From the NCBI GenBank assembly GCA_014360385.1, contig JACIXO010000034.1, positions 1 through 8,926 on the forward strand: a stretch of 8,926 nt of DNA, given 5' to 3'. This document shows, piece after piece, positions 7,694 through 8,926 of the stretch. The first letter of the stretch is position 1. Every line of letters starts with the position of its first letter. Origin of the DNA: Actinomycetota bacterium. GTDB lineage: Bacteria; Actinomycetota; Humimicrobiia; Humimicrobiales; Humimicrobiaceae. The translations under genes and the position numbers were made by a program. The notes under the pieces were generated by a model, which was not told the origin of the DNA, ran no database searches, and saw nothing but the letters and a program-made list of their open reading frames with translations.

Positions 7694-7975
7694 TCCATCT
7701 TCGGAATAATCCTAAAGCTTGTGTATAATTATAGAAAAATATGTCTACGTAAGACTTCTTAAAAACCTCTTTAGATCTCTTTGGTTACTTTAGCTTAACA
7801 GTAGTTAGTTTGGTAATTAGTTAGTAGCAGTTAGTGGCTGTTTTTAGATCTTCGAAGCAGTTAGGTTGGAAGAGAAAGCTAAAGTAGCACACTATAGCTA
7901 CTCAATCAAGCAAAAACTTAAATAGGCTAGAAATAAAGGATAAAAAACATAATAAGAAGGATAATGTGATACTGT

Positions 7976-7999
7976 TAGCTAAAGTAGCGGTATTAGCTA
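7976..7999 (+). repeat. Hairpin over the second AGCTAAAGTAGC copy
   Basis: TAGCTAA (7976-7982) pairs perfectly with TTAGCTA (7993-7999) across a 10-nt loop. This pairing would compete with the one to 7786-7796. Confidence 0.4.
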
Positions 8000-8075
8000 G
8001 GGATATGGGCACTTAAATTGTAGCCCGATAGATACTCATAGCCCAAACCTTTGTGAAAGAAAGGAGGGGGTAACT

Positions 8076-8102
8076 ATGAAGTATTTATTGGGGTACATCT
8101 AG
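8076..8102 (+). CDS. Tiny ORF behind a very strong ribosome binding site (possible leader peptide)
   Basis: AAGGAGGGGG (8061-8070) lies 5 nt before ATG 8076, an excellent Shine-Dalgarno and spacing. The frame encodes only MKYLLGYI before a TAG, then reads on for 12 codons to a TAA. It lies about 100 nt before the lipoprotein gene. It may be a short leader peptide controlling downstream expression, or the start of a gene ruined by a nonsense mutation. Its length gives no family evidence. Confidence 0.3.
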   Translation: MKYLLGYI

Positions 8103-8206
8103 CCCAGTACGAACCTAGTACAGAAGTACAGTATATGTTAACTTTTTACATACCCTTTTAATTGAAAAACTATTTTAAAAGATAAAATAGGAAAGGAGTG
8201 TGGAAA

Positions 8207-8509
8207 ATGAGAAAAATAGTAGTATGGGCAGTAACATTAACATTAATTATCTCGATAGTTACGAGTTTATCTTTAGCTGGTTGTAAATGTGCAGCAACTA
8301 CAACAGAGGAAACTACAGCTGTAACTACAGAAGAGACTACATCAGAAACAGTAGAAGAAACTACCTCGGTAACCACTGAAGAAACTACAGAGGAAACTAT
8401 TGAAGAGGCTACTGAAGAAACTGTAGAAGAAACAACGGCAGAAACAGTGGAAGAGTCTGTAGAAAAGACGGGTGAAGAGACAACCACGGAAACAACTGCT
8501 ACAGAGTAA
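8207..8509 (+). CDS. Small lipoprotein with Thr/Glu-rich low-complexity tail
   Basis: A 100-residue protein of unknown function. A basic start (MRK) and hydrophobic segment (about 5-23) lead to the lipobox LAGC, with Cys26 as the predicted lipidation site and a second cysteine at 28. Residues 31-100 consist only of Thr, Glu, Val, Ser, Ala and a few Ile, Lys and Gly in EETT/EETVEE-like repeats. There is no room for a folded domain. AAAGGAG at 8192-8198 is spaced 8 nt from ATG 8207 and overlaps the in-frame GTG at 8198, so the ATG is chosen. The tail resembles an enlarged version of the Glu/Thr spacer behind the lipobox of the binding protein at 788. It may be a surface-exposed acidic spacer protein or a binding protein that lost its domain, although no such remnant is visible downstream. 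Confidence 0.7.
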   Translation: MRKIVVWAVTLTLIISIVTSLSLAGCKCAATTTEETTAVTTEETTSETVEETTSVTTEETTEETIEEATEETVEETTAETVEESVEKTGEETTTETTATE

Positions 8510-8541
8510 TTATTAATAAAACCAGTGAAATCTGAGTTATA

Positions 8542-8562
8542 AAATTTTATTAGATAAAATTT
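8542..8562. terminator. A/T-only hairpin after the lipoprotein gene
   Basis: AAATTTTAT and ATAAAATTT form a perfect 9-bp stem with a TAG loop, 32 nt after the lipoprotein stop. Without G-C pairs it is a weak terminator candidate. Confidence 0.3.
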
Positions 8563-8612
8563 CTGAAATATTGAAGTAAGATAGAACCATAGAATCTACC
8601 AAAGTGGTTGAC

Positions 8613-8667
8613 TGGCGCACTCCTTTGATCTGGTTGGTTTCTGCAGGAGGTGAAAGGGAGTGCGCCA
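8613..8667 (+). terminator. GC-rich hairpin with large loop, possible terminator or small RNA element
   Basis: TGGCGCACTCC (8613-8623) pairs perfectly with GGAGTGCGCCA (8657-8667). Past a single bulged G, TTT and AAA extend the stem. The loop of about 26 nt contains AGGAGGTG. The following bases are T-rich (ATTTAGTATTGATTT) but not a proper T-run. It probably marks the 3' end of the lipoprotein transcript. Confidence 0.5.
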
Positions 8668-8738
8668 TTTAGTATTGATTTCGTACTTTTAGGTAGGAAG
8701 AAGATTGATATGGAGATATAGAAGTCAAACTAAAAATA

Positions 8739-8775
8739 AAAAAGAATGTAAATAAGCTTGACTAATATTCTTTTT
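8739..8775 (-). terminator. Probable terminator of the tRNA gene
   Basis: AAAAAGAAT (8739-8747) and ATTCTTTTT (8767-8775) are perfect complements. Read on the minus strand, the hairpin begins just after the tRNA CCA end and finishes in a T-rich tail. The stem is AT-rich and the loop is 19 nt, so strength is uncertain. Confidence 0.45.
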
Positions 8776-8776
8776 C

Positions 8777-8851
8777 TGGTGGAGATGAGCGGAGTCGAAC
8801 CGCTGACCTCTTGTCTGCCAGACAAGTGTTCTCCCACTGAACTACATCCCC
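8777..8851 (-). tRNA. tRNA-Ala (anticodon GGC)
   Basis: A full cloverleaf of 75 nt with encoded CCA. The acceptor GGGGATG pairs with CATCTCC and contains the G3-U70 wobble that identifies alanine tRNAs. The D stem is GTTC/GAAC. The anticodon stem is CTTGT/ACAAG around the loop CTGGCAG, giving anticodon GGC (reads GCC/GCU). The T arm is AGCGG-TTCGACT-CCGCT. The discriminator base is A. No intron or decay is seen. Confidence 0.96.
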
Positions 8852-8874
8852 ACCTTTAACTTTGAACGTCCATA

Positions 8875-8903
8875 ATTATAGCAAAATTGTTGAGTTCTAT
8901 GAA
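8875..8903 (-). promoter_or_regulatory. Extended -10 promoter for tRNA-Ala
   Basis: On the minus strand, TGC precedes a perfect TATAAT (8880-8875), forming an extended -10. A TTCATA box (8903-8898, four of six to consensus) lies 17 bp further upstream. The predicted start near 8868 leaves a short leader before the tRNA. Confidence 0.7.
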
Positions 8904-8926
8904 TTCCTTCTGGGCTTTTCTGTAGG

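Larger units (their letters stand above)
7694..8206 (+). other. About 500 nt without a convincing gene: possible structured leader or small RNA
   Basis: All frames are broken by frequent stops and no known protein is recognisable. The stretch holds AGCTAAAGTAGC twice exactly 100 nt apart (7877-7888 and 7977-7988). TACTTTAGCTT (7786-7796) is complementary to 11 nt of the first copy and 10 nt of the second. Local hairpins are possible at 7883-7902 and 7976-7999. GTTAGT is scattered near 7800-7835 and TAGCCC occurs three times near 8020-8110. No riboswitch class was recognised. It may be the leader of the lipoprotein mRNA, a separate small RNA, or decayed DNA. Confidence 0.4.

Noticed and set aside
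7966..8016. Short GTG-started ORF (MILLAKVAVLARDMGT) after AAGAAGGA
   Set aside because: It is 16 codons, overlaps the repeat and hairpin region, and has no supporting evidence beyond a moderate ribosome binding site.
8162..8188. TTGAAA and TAAAAT as a promoter for the lipoprotein gene
   Set aside because: Spacing is only 15 bp and the start would fall within or next to the ribosome binding site.
7694..8206. Known riboswitches, T-box, tmRNA, 6S RNA or CRISPR array in the non-coding stretch
   Set aside because: None of their conserved core motifs was found, and the repeats are too few and unevenly spaced for CRISPR.
8170..8487. Minus-strand Ser/Val-rich open frame opposite the Thr/Glu lipoprotein
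   Set aside because: Its composition is simply the complement of the EET repeat, while the plus strand has a ribosome binding site and lipobox.

Overview
The DNA is AT-rich and has Firmicutes-like GGAGG ribosome binding sites. Its two lipoproteins carry Glu/Thr-rich spacers after the lipobox. Together these suggest an anaerobic bacterium of the Bacillota or Atribacterota type; this is an inference from style, and no marker gene in the window settles it.

Layout. (1) 1-633: the 3' part of a ROK-family gene, most like a sugar-responsive repressor, followed by an A/T-only hairpin. (2) 788-3985: a carbohydrate ABC importer made of a lipoprotein binding protein and two MalF/MalG-type permeases, with a strong 18-bp hairpin between the binding protein and the first permease. 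No ATPase is present, so a shared MalK/MsmX-type ATPase encoded elsewhere is expected. (3) 4107-6992: a 961-residue two-enzyme fusion. It has an N-terminal GH15 (glucoamylase/glucodextranase) domain and a C-terminal GH66 (dextranase/cycloisomaltooligosaccharide glucanotransferase) domain, with the likely catalytic residues of both visible and no signal peptide. (4) 6993-7675: decayed insertion-sequence DNA. It holds a broken ISNCY/IS1202-type transposase on the minus strand, degenerate subterminal repeats, and a short IS256-like end. (5) 7665-8206: a strong consensus promoter followed by about 500 nt without a clear gene. This stretch holds a 12-nt direct repeat, a segment complementary to both copies, and a tiny ORF behind the best Shine-Dalgarno in the window. 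(6) 8207-8509: a 100-residue lipoprotein that is all signal peptide plus Thr/Glu-rich tail, followed by hairpins. (7) 8777-8851, minus strand: tRNA-Ala(GGC) with its own extended -10 promoter.

How the parts fit. Regulator, importer and fused hydrolase read as one alpha-1,6-glucan (dextran/isomaltooligosaccharide) utilisation locus. The binding protein and permeases would import oligosaccharides. The cytoplasmic fusion would then cut internally (GH66) and release glucose from the ends (GH15). The ROK protein would sense the sugar. The main novelty candidates are the GH15-GH66 fusion, the structured leader at 7700-8206, and the cargo-less Thr/Glu lipoprotein.
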